Shown here: one piece after another, positions 26,277 through 34,377 of the stretch
How positions within the stretch are numbered: the first letter of the stretch is position 1
Layout of the letters: each line of letters starts with the position of its first letter
Origin: FEN-1297 sp021817845
GTDB taxonomy: Bacteria; Bacteroidota; Ignavibacteria; Ignavibacteriales; Ignavibacteriaceae
Assembly (NCBI GenBank): GCA_021817845.1
Contig: JAKAFW010000018.1
Location: 1-64,000 of the forward strand
Direction of reading: 5' to 3'
Length of the DNA: 64,000 nt
Translations under genes and position numbers: made by a program
The notes under the pieces: generated by a model
What the model saw: the letters and a program-made list of their open reading frames with translations, nothing else
Database searches by the model: none
Told to the model about the DNA's origin: nothing

Positions 26277-26522
26277 ATGAAACAAGGAATTCATCCGAAT
26301 TACAGACCGGTGGTTTTTCAAGACGCTTCATGCGAATTTGCTGTTTTAACGCGGTCAACAATTCAAACAAGCGAAACAATTCAATGGCAGGACGGAAAAA
26401 CTTATCCATTGGTTAAGCTCGAAATTTCCAGTGGTTCGCATCCGTTTTTTACCGGTAAACAAAAGTTATTAGATACAGCCGGTAGAGTTGAAAAGTTTAA
26501 TAAGAAATACGCCAAAAAATAA
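26277..26522 (+). CDS. rpmE2: 50S ribosomal protein L31 type B
   Basis: 81 residues from ATG 26277 (MKQGIHPNYRPVVFQD, the canonical start; an upstream in-frame ATG adds 12 unrelated residues). Type B is shown by the missing CxxC zinc motif, the insertion with STIQTSETIQWQDGKTYPLVKLEISS, and the end HPFFTGKQKLLDTAGRVEKFNKKY. Zinc-free L31 paralogues often replace the zinc form under zinc limitation, but only one copy is in view. Single gene with its own terminator downstream. Confidence 0.96.
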   Translation: MKQGIHPNYRPVVFQDASCEFAVLTRSTIQTSETIQWQDGKTYPLVKLEISSGSHPFFTGKQKLLDTAGRVEKFNKKYAKK

Positions 26523-26557
26523 TTTCGGTAAAGCATTTCAAGAAATTGTCTAAATTA

Positions 26558-26586
26558 AAGAGCCAGCATTGCCTGGCTTTTTTCGT
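26558..26586 (+). terminator. Rho-independent terminator after rpmE2
   Basis: Stem AGCCAG/CTGGCT (26561-26566, 26573-26578), extendable by flanking A/T pairs, loop CATTGC, then a run of T. It lies 36 bp after the rpmE2 stop. Confidence 0.75.
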
Positions 26587-26663
26587 TTTCCCGTTCTTTT
26601 TAAATGAGATTATTATATTAAAAAGTATTATCTTTTTTATCAATTTAATTGAAGGGTTTCTAA

Positions 26664-27929
26664 ATGCAGTTGTGTATCTTTGAGGGAATTGATTATGAAA
26701 GATTGGAACCGTTAATTTTTTACCGCCCGGTTTACGATCTCGTCTGTGGAATGTCAACCTTGCGGGAAAAAATTTTACGTGCATATCCTGAAACGAAATA
26801 TTCACTTCACTGTAGACCTTACTTGACCCAATTTGTTAAAGCCAACAACCCGGAGGTGGATGTCAATAAAATCGATGACAGCTCTTGTCTGTTTATTAAT
26901 GGTAATGTTTTAGCCTCGGTTAATATTGCGGAAATTATTCCACTGAAAGATAGCTCAGATAAAATTTATTTAAACGGTGATACTTTAATAGCTGCGCGTG
27001 TTTCCGGCGAGCGACTTAAAGAATTAAAAAATAATCTTCATGAACTTTTAAGCCAATCAAATTTTAGTGGACTCCCTGTTGAAAATGTTGACGTAAAATA
27101 TATAAGCTACATGTGGGACCTTATTAACAACAACGAAAAAGAAATGCTTGCAGATTTCAATTTCTTTTTTTCAAAAATCAATGATAACAAACTAATAAAA
27201 GGAAAAATATTTGAAGGCGCTCACTTAATTGAAAAAGATAACATTATTATTGCTGACGGAGCTGAAATAAAATCCGGTGCTATTTTGGATGCAACTAAAG
27301 GTCCGATTTTTATCGATCAAAATGCAATAGTTTTCCCTAACGCCGTTGTTGAAGGTCCGGTTTATCTTGGTGAATCAGCTCAAATAAAAAGTTGTGCACG
27401 AATCTATGAAAATGTAAGCATTGGGAAAATTTCGAAAGTTGGCGGTGAAGTTGAAGACTCGATAATTCTTCCTTATTCAAACAAACAGCACTCCGGATTT
27501 CTGGGACATGCGTACCTCGGAAGCTGGGTTAACCTTGGGGCAGATACTAACTGCAGCGACCTAAAAAATAATTACGGTAACGTTAAGGTTTATGTGAACG
27601 GAGAAATTGTAAACAGCGGATCACAGTTTATGGGAATCATAATGGGTGATCATTCGAAAACAGCAATCAATACAATGTTCAACACAGGTACATCGGTGGG
27701 ATTTTCTTGCAATATTTTTGGTGCTGGTTTTCCGGGCAAATATATTCCCTCATTTTCCTGGGGAGGCAGCGACGCAATAACAACTTATGACCTTGAACGA
27801 AGTATTGAAACTGCAAAAAGAGTAATGATAAGAAGAAATACAACTATGCGTGATGTTGAGGAAAAGTTATTTAGAAAAGTATTTGATATTACCAAAAAAG
27901 AAAGACGAAAAAGAGGCTATCCTTATTAA
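26664..27929 (+). CDS. GlmU-like sugar nucleotidyltransferase / acyltransferase
   Basis: 421 residues. The N-terminal half has the GlmU-like start used in Bacteroidota relatives (MQLCIFEGIDYERLEPLIFYRPVYDLVCGMSTLREKI) rather than the classical GSGTRM loop. The C-terminal half is a left-handed beta-helix of hexapeptide repeats (IFEGAHLIEKDNIIIADGAEIKSGAILDATKGPIFIDQNAIVFPNAVVEGPVYLGE). It probably makes a nucleotide sugar for envelope polymers. The exact substrate is not visible. It is followed by rsmB after 2 bp, and its own ATG comes 77 bp after the rpmE2 terminator. Confidence 0.82.
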   Translation: MQLCIFEGIDYERLEPLIFYRPVYDLVCGMSTLREKILRAYPETKYSLHCRPYLTQFVKANNPEVDVNKIDDSSCLFINGNVLASVNIAEIIPLKDSSDKIYLNGDTLIAARVSGERLKELKNNLHELLSQSNFSGLPVENVDVKYISYMWDLINNNEKEMLADFNFFFSKINDNKLIKGKIFEGAHLIEKDNIIIADGAEIKSGAILDATKGPIFIDQNAIVFPNAVVEGPVYLGESAQIKSCARIYENVSIGKISKVGGEVEDSIILPYSNKQHSGFLGHAYLGSWVNLGADTNCSDLKNNYGNVKVYVNGEIVNSGSQFMGIIMGDHSKTAINTMFNTGTSVGFSCNIFGAGFPGKYIPSFSWGGSDAITTYDLERSIETAKRVMIRRNTTMRDVEEKLFRKVFDITKKERRKRGYPY

Positions 27930-27931
27930 TT

Positions 27932-29296
27932 ATGACTCAATTAGAAGAACACACAATCAAAGATTTGTATGATGGCGTTAGAGGATTAGCGGTAAAAATT
28001 CTTAACAGAGTAGAACGTACAGATGCATATCTTGAAAAGCTGCTTGACAATGAGATGAAAAATTCAGAATTAAGCGGTCAGGATAAAGCACTACTTTATG
28101 AAATCGTACATGGTGTAATTAGGTGGATGGGGCGACTGGATTGGATATTAAATGGGTTTTACAAAGGGCAATTTTCAAAAGCTATTCCAAACTTAAAAAA
28201 CGGATTGCGCGTTGCCCTTTACCAGATTTTATTCTTAGAAAGAGTACCAGACTACGCAGTTGTTAACGAAGCTGTTGAATTTGTAAAAAGGCTTCAAGGG
28301 CAAAAATCTGCTGACTTAACGAACGCTATCCTTAGGAATATTATCCGCAGCAAAAATGCAATTAGATATCCTGATCCGGAAGAAGATCTGGTTGGATATC
28401 TATGTGCCTATTATTCACACCCATCATGGATGGTCAAAAGATATTTAAACCGCTTCGGAAGAGAATCAACAGAAAAACTTTTAGCGGCAAATAACGAAAA
28501 ACCGTATCTTACCCTTAAAATTAATGCTATCAAAACAAACCCGGAAGAATTTAAAGGTCTTCTTAATTCTGTAAATCTAAAGTTTGAACAAGGCAAGTAT
28601 TTGCCCGAATTTTTTCAGTTGCAAAACTTGACTAATATAACCGCTTGGGAATATTTTGCAGAGGGTTATTTTAATATACAGGATGAAAGCGCCGGGCTTG
28701 CCTGCCGTTTGTTAGATGCAAAACCTGGAATGAGAGTATTAGATTTATGTGCCGCTCCCGGCGGAAAGTCTGCATACATTGCGGGTCTTATGCATGACCA
28801 AGGAGAAATAGTTGCAGTCGACCGCTATGAAGGACGAGTAAGGATAGTTGAAAAGAATTTGCAGCGCCTGAAAATTAAATCTGTAAAAACTATTGTTGCA
28901 AATGCTCTGGAATTTAATGACGAAAAGTTTGATCGCATACTAGCGGATGTTCCTTGTTCGGGAACCGGAACACTTACTAAAAAACCGGATATTAAATGGA
29001 AAAGAGATTTATTGGACTTAAGAAGCATGAATGAACTTCAGTACGATCTATTAAACAAAGCTTCTTCACTGGTAAAGCCTGGAGGAGTTCTTGTTTACAG
29101 CACTTGTTCAATTGAGCCGGAAGAAAATTATGACATAATAAAAAAGTTTCTTGATAATAATCTAAGTTTCAAACTCGAAAATGCTTCGCTCTATTTCCCC
29201 AGTGATTTAGTAGACGAAAACGGATGTATCCAAACTTTCCCCCACATTCATCGTATGGACGGAGCTTTTGCCGCAAAATTAATATGTGCTGAGTGA
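27932..29296 (+). CDS. rsmB: 16S rRNA (cytosine-967-C5)-methyltransferase RsmB
   Basis: 454 residues. The N-terminal NusB-like RNA-binding domain (VKILNRVERTDAYLEKLLDNEM, VHGVIRWMGRLDWIL, VALYQILFLERVPDYAVVNEAVEF) is joined to a methyltransferase core. The core has the SAM loop VLDLCAAPGGKSAYIA, then DRILADVPCSGTGTL (C342) and VYSTCSIEPEENYDII (C392). The two cysteines are the m5C-methyltransferase pair; the later one should be the nucleophile. It modifies C967 of 16S rRNA near the decoding region. Full length. Confidence 0.95.
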   Translation: MTQLEEHTIKDLYDGVRGLAVKILNRVERTDAYLEKLLDNEMKNSELSGQDKALLYEIVHGVIRWMGRLDWILNGFYKGQFSKAIPNLKNGLRVALYQILFLERVPDYAVVNEAVEFVKRLQGQKSADLTNAILRNIIRSKNAIRYPDPEEDLVGYLCAYYSHPSWMVKRYLNRFGRESTEKLLAANNEKPYLTLKINAIKTNPEEFKGLLNSVNLKFEQGKYLPEFFQLQNLTNITAWEYFAEGYFNIQDESAGLACRLLDAKPGMRVLDLCAAPGGKSAYIAGLMHDQGEIVAVDRYEGRVRIVEKNLQRLKIKSVKTIVANALEFNDEKFDRILADVPCSGTGTLTKKPDIKWKRDLLDLRSMNELQYDLLNKASSLVKPGGVLVYSTCSIEPEENYDIIKKFLDNNLSFKLENASLYFPSDLVDENGCIQTFPHIHRMDGAFAAKLICAE

Positions 29297-29347
29297 ATAA
29301 TTGAGTCCGGTAGTATTTTATAATTGTTAAAAAAAATCTAAAAGAAC

Positions 29348-30208
29348 ATGTTTGCAAAAATATCAGAAGAACTAAAAATAGCAAGAGAAAACGCCGGGCT
29401 TTCTACTCAACAGCTCGCAGCAAAAACAAGAATTGATTTGAAATTTATCGAGCAAATTGAGAGTGGCGATTTCATTTTTTTGCCTGAGCTTTACGTCAAA
29501 GCTTTTATCAGAGATTATTCAAAGGTTGTGGGACTTGACGAAAAGTTAATGATGAAAAAATATGATGCAGCTAAAAAAGGACAGACTTTTGACGAGAAAG
29601 GCGAATCGGAAGTTGATACAAAGAAAGCAAAAACACTCGACGAAGACTCAAAGATCAAAAATAAATTTTATTCTTCGCTTCCTTATACAAGTGAAGAAGA
29701 ATTAATGCGCCAGAAGGATGCAGCGATTCAGTATAAAAAGAAAATGATTGTTGCCTCATCAATAGCTGGTCTTCTGATACTTTTTGTAATTGTTTATTTT
29801 GCTTTTATTAAAGGAAATTCTGAAATAATAGTTTCGGAAAAACCTTATAGCGAAATTGTAAAAGAAAACGAACAACGGGATAATCTGACTAACCCGCAAC
29901 TCCAAGCTAAGGATTCTACTTTTGTTGCATCACCTTCCGATAGTCTGTCACTCTTGATCGAATCAAAAGATACCTCATGGATAAAAATTATGCTCGATGG
30001 TAAAACTGAAAATATTTTTACTTTGTTCCCAAATTCTCAAAAGAGTGTTAAAGCAAAGAATAATTATATACTTACTATTGGAAACGCGGCTTCAATTAAG
30101 TTAACGTTAAACGGCAAACTATTAAATTTTACCGGTAAGAAAAATGAAGTGAAAGAAGTTTCTATTGATAGCACAGGGTTAAAATTATTAACGACTCCTC
30201 AAAATTAG
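29348..30208 (+). CDS. RodZ-like helix-turn-helix membrane protein
   Basis: 286 residues. A cytoplasmic XRE-type HTH (residues 5-70: ELKIARENAGLSTQQLAAKTRIDLKFIEQIESGDF, LPELYVKAFIRDYSKVVGLDE) is followed by a charged linker, one membrane helix (about 133-153: MIVASSIAGLLILFVIVYFAF) and a periplasmic DUF4115-like domain (SLLIESKDTSWIKIMLDGK). This matches RodZ, which links MreB to the membrane and supports rod shape. No mre genes are nearby. Some members may act as plain DNA-binding regulators. Confidence 0.82.
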   Translation: MFAKISEELKIARENAGLSTQQLAAKTRIDLKFIEQIESGDFIFLPELYVKAFIRDYSKVVGLDEKLMMKKYDAAKKGQTFDEKGESEVDTKKAKTLDEDSKIKNKFYSSLPYTSEEELMRQKDAAIQYKKKMIVASSIAGLLILFVIVYFAFIKGNSEIIVSEKPYSEIVKENEQRDNLTNPQLQAKDSTFVASPSDSLSLLIESKDTSWIKIMLDGKTENIFTLFPNSQKSVKAKNNYILTIGNAASIKLTLNGKLLNFTGKKNEVKEVSIDSTGLKLLTTPQN

Positions 30209-30220
30209 ATTCAAAATTAA

Positions 30221-32248
30221 ATGCCCATAGATATTCATAAAAGAATAGAAACTATTAAAGAGCAAATCCGGGAACATGATTATAAATATTATGTACTCGC
30301 TGATCCTTCTATAAGCGATCAAGAGTATGATTTTTTGCTTAAAGAACTTGAAAAACTTGAATTAGAAAATCCGGATCTAATTACTCCGGATTCTCCTACC
30401 CAACGTGTCGGAAAAGATTTAACCAAAGATTTCAAACCGGTACCACATAAAGTTCCGATGCTGAGTTTGGCTAATACGTATAGCGAAGAAGAATTAATAG
30501 ATTTCGACCGCCGCGTCCGTGACGGCTTGCCTGATGGCGAAAAGATCGAATATGTTGTTGAACCTAAAATTGATGGGGTTTCGGTTTCTTTGAATTATGT
30601 TAACCATTATCTTAAAACGGCTGCTACCCGAGGGGACGGAACTACGGGTGAAGAAATTACCGCAAATGTAAGAACAATTAAATCTGTTCCGCTCAAATTA
30701 AATAAATTCAAATCTTTGAAATATAAGCTTGATGATTTTGAGGCGCGCGGGGAAATATTTATGAAGATCGCTGATTTTCATAAGCTGAACGAAGCTCGCG
30801 AAAATTCAGGTGAAAGGTTGTTTGCTAATCCCCGTAATTCTTCTGCAGGCACTTTAAAACTTCAAGATCCTAAGGCTGTCGCAAGACGCCCGCTCAATAT
30901 TTTTTTGTATTTCTTAATCAGCGCAAAAGAGGAATTTGAATCCCAGATTGAAAACTTACAATTATTAAAAATGCTTGGCTTTAATGTTAATCCGGAATAT
31001 AAACTTTGTAAAAATATTAGTGAAGTTCTTGAAGCATGCAGAAGGCTCGAAGAAAAAAGGGATTCGCTTGAATTTGAAATTGACGGAGCGGTTATTAAGG
31101 TAAATTTAATTCGTCATCAAAAAATTTTGGGAAGCATTGCAAAATCACCCCGTTGGGCTGTTGCATTCAAATTTAAAGCAAAACAGGCAGTTACGAAGTT
31201 AAATAAAATTACATGGCAGGTGGGACGCACCGGCGCTATTACTCCTGTAGCCGAACTAGATCCTGTCTTGCTTTCGGGCTCAACAATTAGCAGGGCAACT
31301 CTTCACAACTTTGATGAAATTATGCGGAAGGATGTTCGTGAAGGAGATACGGTTGTTTTAGAAAAAGGAGGCGATGTAATTCCCAAAATTGTTGCCGTCG
31401 TTTTGAATGAAAGGAAATCGAATTCTTTAAAGGTTAAACCTCCTGAAAATTGCCCCGCATGCGGAACTCCATTATTTAAACCGGAAGAAGAAGTTGCATA
31501 TTATTGTGAGAATGCCGACTGTCCTGCACAAATCAAAGGGCGGCTTGAACATTTTGCATCGCGCGGTGCAATGGATATCGAAGGACTTGGAGAAGCACTA
31601 ATTGATCTTTTCGTTGAAAATAAAATTCTTAATACTTATGCCGATATTTATGATTTGCAAAAGCGAAGGGAAGAATTAATTACAATTGAGCGTCTTGGCG
31701 TAAAAAGCGTTGACAATTTATTAGCTTCAATTGAAGAAAGTAAAAAACAACCATTTGCAAAAGTTCTGTATGCAATTGGGATAAGATACGTGGGTGCTGG
31801 AGCTGCTAAAAAGCTTGCTGATTATTTTTTATCGATAGATAAATTAATTTCCTCCGATGAAGAAGAAATCTCGTCTATCCATGAAATTGGTCCAAGCATT
31901 AGCCGCAGCGTAAAGAAGTTTTTCTCGGAAGAAGAAAATCTAAAAGTTATTCAACGACTAAAAAAACACGGGATAAATTTTACTTCGCAAAAGAAAGAAA
32001 TAAAAGAAAACTTTTTTTTGAACAAAACCTTTGTCCTAACTGGTACACTCGAAAAATTTTCTCGCGATGAAGCAGCCGAAAAGATAATTATACTCGGCGG
32101 AAAAGTTACTTCAAGTGTTAGTAGAAAAACAGATTGCTTAATTGCGGGGGAAAGCGCAGGTTCAAAATTGGATAAAGCAAAGAGTTTGGGAGTGTATGTT
32201 TTAACCGAAGTCGAATTTATTAAACTATTGGAAGAAGCCTCAAAGTAA
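30221..32248 (+). CDS. ligA: NAD-dependent DNA ligase
   Basis: 675 residues, full length. The Ia domain starts KRIETIKEQIREHDYKYYVLADPSISDQEYDFLLKELE. The adenylation lysine is K116 in EPKIDGVSVS. The OB fold has RHQKILGSIAKSPRWAVAFKFKAKQAVTK and QVGRTGAITPVAEL. The zinc finger is CPACGTPLF...YYCENADCPAQ, then helix-hairpin-helix repeats and a C-terminal BRCT domain (KTFVLTGTLEKFSRDEAAEKI). It seals nicks in replication and repair using NAD+. Its stop overlaps the next start by one base. Confidence 0.98.
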   Translation: MPIDIHKRIETIKEQIREHDYKYYVLADPSISDQEYDFLLKELEKLELENPDLITPDSPTQRVGKDLTKDFKPVPHKVPMLSLANTYSEEELIDFDRRVRDGLPDGEKIEYVVEPKIDGVSVSLNYVNHYLKTAATRGDGTTGEEITANVRTIKSVPLKLNKFKSLKYKLDDFEARGEIFMKIADFHKLNEARENSGERLFANPRNSSAGTLKLQDPKAVARRPLNIFLYFLISAKEEFESQIENLQLLKMLGFNVNPEYKLCKNISEVLEACRRLEEKRDSLEFEIDGAVIKVNLIRHQKILGSIAKSPRWAVAFKFKAKQAVTKLNKITWQVGRTGAITPVAELDPVLLSGSTISRATLHNFDEIMRKDVREGDTVVLEKGGDVIPKIVAVVLNERKSNSLKVKPPENCPACGTPLFKPEEEVAYYCENADCPAQIKGRLEHFASRGAMDIEGLGEALIDLFVENKILNTYADIYDLQKRREELITIERLGVKSVDNLLASIEESKKQPFAKVLYAIGIRYVGAGAAKKLADYFLSIDKLISSDEEEISSIHEIGPSISRSVKKFFSEEENLKVIQRLKKHGINFTSQKKEIKENFFLNKTFVLTGTLEKFSRDEAAEKIIILGGKVTSSVSRKTDCLIAGESAGSKLDKAKSLGVYVLTEVEFIKLLEEASK

Positions 32249-32778
32249 TGCTGGAGAAAATCAGAGATAAGGTAGCTATTTTAATTATCAATTATATGTT
32301 GAGAAAAAGACAGCTTGCAAAGCAAAATTTCAATGATTTATTCAAAAAGTCGGAATCATTTTTTTTGATTCTTCCCGAGGATGAGATAGATTATCATAGT
32401 TCAGTCAATGTGCTAAAATTTTTTGAAATACATGGTAAGAAATTCACAATATTTACAAACGACTTTAGAATCAGTCCGCTCCCGGCGAAACTTCAAAATA
32501 ATTCTATTGACTTTGGGATAAAGGAGATAACATTTTTTAGAATCCCTTCGAGACAACTTACCAATAAATTGTCTGCTATAAGCATGGACGTAGTTATTGA
32601 TCTTAACAGAAAAAAAAGTTTATTCCATAGCTGTGTTGCAAATCTTGTTAATGCAAAAGTCCGAATCGGGTTTGAAAAGAATTATTCCGATAAGTTCTAT
32701 AATTTACAGTTTGCCAATAGCGAAGAAAATCCTGAAGTTATTTACAAGAATTTCTTAAATTGTTTACAAATGTTTTAA
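32248..32778 (+). CDS. Unrecognised 176-residue protein resembling part of a glycosyltransferase-9 fold
   Basis: I do not recognise a named family with confidence. The start is helical and basic (MLEKIRDKVAILIINYMLRKRQLAKQNF). The rest alternates strands and helices: SFFLILPEDEIDYHSSVNVLKFFEIHGKKFTIFTN, then MDVVIDLNRKKSLFHSCVANLVNAKVRIGFEKNY. The pattern DVVIDL followed by a small-residue helix and R-I-G-F recalls the first half of heptosyltransferase-like (GT9) proteins, but there is no second domain. The gene overlaps ligA by one base and is followed 9 bp later by the STAS gene. The ligase/STAS operon gives no functional hint. Confidence 0.6.
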   Translation: MLEKIRDKVAILIINYMLRKRQLAKQNFNDLFKKSESFFLILPEDEIDYHSSVNVLKFFEIHGKKFTIFTNDFRISPLPAKLQNNSIDFGIKEITFFRIPSRQLTNKLSAISMDVVIDLNRKKSLFHSCVANLVNAKVRIGFEKNYSDKFYNLQFANSEENPEVIYKNFLNCLQMF

Positions 32779-32787
32779 GGGAAAACC

Positions 32788-33144
32788 ATGAACTTCGAGA
32801 CTAAAAGAATTGATGACATTACAATTTTTAAGCTTAATGAAAAGAGACTTGATACGAGTATCTCCGGTTTGGTCAAAGGAGAATTTACTTTGTTATTAAA
32901 AGTTCAAAATGTGACAAAACTAATTGTGGATTTAAGCGATGTAGAATCGTGCGACAGTTCAGGATTAAGCGCACTTCTTGTTGCAAATAGAATTTTAGAA
33001 TCAATGGGAGGCAGTTTAAGAATATCGGCTCCATCGGAAAAAGTTAGTACCTTAATTAAAATAACTCATCTTGACCGTGTACTAACTGTAAGGGAAAATA
33101 CTGAGATCGCTTTTGAAGAACTAAAAAATCAAAAGGAATTTTAA
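32788..33144 (+). CDS. STAS-domain anti-sigma-factor antagonist
   Basis: 118 residues, one complete STAS domain. The signature LIVDLSDVESCDSSGLSALLVANRI contains D56-S57-S58-G59, where the phospho-acceptor serine of SpoIIAA/RsbV proteins lies. The tail ITHLDRVLTVRENTEIAFEEL is typical. Such proteins release a sigma factor or regulate a partner by binding an anti-sigma kinase when unphosphorylated. No kinase or sigma gene is adjacent. AAGGGAAAACC precedes the ATG. Confidence 0.88.
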   Translation: MNFETKRIDDITIFKLNEKRLDTSISGLVKGEFTLLLKVQNVTKLIVDLSDVESCDSSGLSALLVANRILESMGGSLRISAPSEKVSTLIKITHLDRVLTVRENTEIAFEELKNQKEF

Positions 33145-33145
33145 C

Positions 33146-33164
33146 TAAAACCTTCAAGGTTTTA
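33146..33164. terminator. Weak palindrome between convergent genes
   Basis: TAAAACC/GGTTTTA (33146-33152, 33158-33164), loop TTCAA, lies in the 160 bp between the STAS gene and the convergent dehydrogenase gene. A/T-rich on both sides, it could act as a bidirectional terminator, but the T-tract is short. Confidence 0.4.
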
Positions 33165-33304
33165 CATCAGAGATAATAAGCTGCCTTTTCATAAAAAGAA
33201 GGATTTATATAAAATAGAAAAGGCATCAGAAAGAATTATTTATAGAAATTGAATAAACAATATTAAAAACAAAAACCTTTTGGACTCTAAAATTGTAACA
33301 TGGG

Positions 33305-34294
33305 CTATTTATATGAATTTAACACTTTCATATAATTTGCTCTTTCAAATTGTGATGGATCGGCAATACTCTTGTAGCTCATGCTTCCTCTCATTTGATC
33401 AATCGATTCGTATTCATTAGTTTCCATCCAATAAACTAATTGAGTAGTAACGTCTGAAATATGGTTGATCCCATACTTCAACAAGCTTGAAAGCATTTGC
33501 GTCACCTTTGCTCCAGCCATAATCATTTTTAAGACATCTTTTTCATTGTAAATACCGCTGGTTGCCGCTAAATCTGCATTTATTCTACCATATAAAATTG
33601 CAATCCATCTAAGCGGAAGGCGCATATCCATAGGAGTGCTTAAAAGAACATTCGGCACTACTTCTAATCTTTCTAAATCAATATCCGGCTGATAAAATCT
33701 ATTAAACAATACTAAACCATCGGCGCCGGCTTTGCTAATTTGATCAGCCATATAAGCAACCGAACTAAAGAAAGGTCCAAGTTTTACCGCAACTGGAATA
33801 GAAACAGATGCTTTGACAGCTTTCACTATTTCTATATAATTCTTTTCAATATCCTGACTCGAAGTTTTGACGTCTGAAGCAAGCCTGTAAATATTTAGCT
33901 CAAGAGCGTCGGCACCTGCTTCTTGAATTCTTTTTGCATATTCAACCCATCCGCCGAGAGACTTTCCATTTAAGCTCGCTATGATTGGAATATTAACAGC
34001 GTCTTTCGCCTTGCTAATGTGTTCCAAATATTCTTCCGGGCCAATTCTGAAATCCGGAGATTGAGGAAAGTATGATTGCGCTTCAGCATTGCTTTCTGTA
34101 TGTGAGGTTTCATGATGATAAAACTCTAATGATTCATTTTCAATTTGTTCTTCAAAAATGGAATATATAACCGCGGCACCAGCACCGGAGTCTTCCATTT
34201 GTTTAATATTTCCAATGTCTGCAGAAAGCGGTCCTGCCGAAGGTACTATTGGACTTGATAGGTTTAACCCTAAATAAGTTGTTGTAATATCCAT
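33305..34294 (-). CDS. Dihydroorotate-dehydrogenase-like flavoprotein
   Basis: 329 residues, a TIM-barrel of the PyrD family: TTYLGLNLSSPIVPSAGPLS, IPIIASLNGKSLGGWVEYAKRIQEAGADALELNIY, VAVKLGPFFSSVAYMADQISKAGADGLVLFNRF, and a final LAATSGIYNEKDVLKMIMAGAKVTQM phosphate-binding stretch. The segment after AGADGLVLFNRF diverges from true PyrD, so the substrate is probably not dihydroorotate. Relatives of this type are often found next to nifJ in anaerobes. It is downstream of nifJ on the same strand, 83 bp away. FMN use is expected; the substrate is unknown. Confidence 0.85.
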   Translation of the reverse strand: MDITTTYLGLNLSSPIVPSAGPLSADIGNIKQMEDSGAGAAVIYSIFEEQIENESLEFYHHETSHTESNAEAQSYFPQSPDFRIGPEEYLEHISKAKDAVNIPIIASLNGKSLGGWVEYAKRIQEAGADALELNIYRLASDVKTSSQDIEKNYIEIVKAVKASVSIPVAVKLGPFFSSVAYMADQISKAGADGLVLFNRFYQPDIDLERLEVVPNVLLSTPMDMRLPLRWIAILYGRINADLAATSGIYNEKDVLKMIMAGAKVTQMLSSLLKYGINHISDVTTQLVYWMETNEYESIDQMRGSMSYKSIADPSQFERANYMKVLNSYK

Positions 34295-34377
34295 AATTAA
34301 TCTCGCCTATATTTTATGATTCGCTCTTATCTCGTTTAACTGTAAACGGAATAAGAGGAACCTAATTAATTTAAAGT

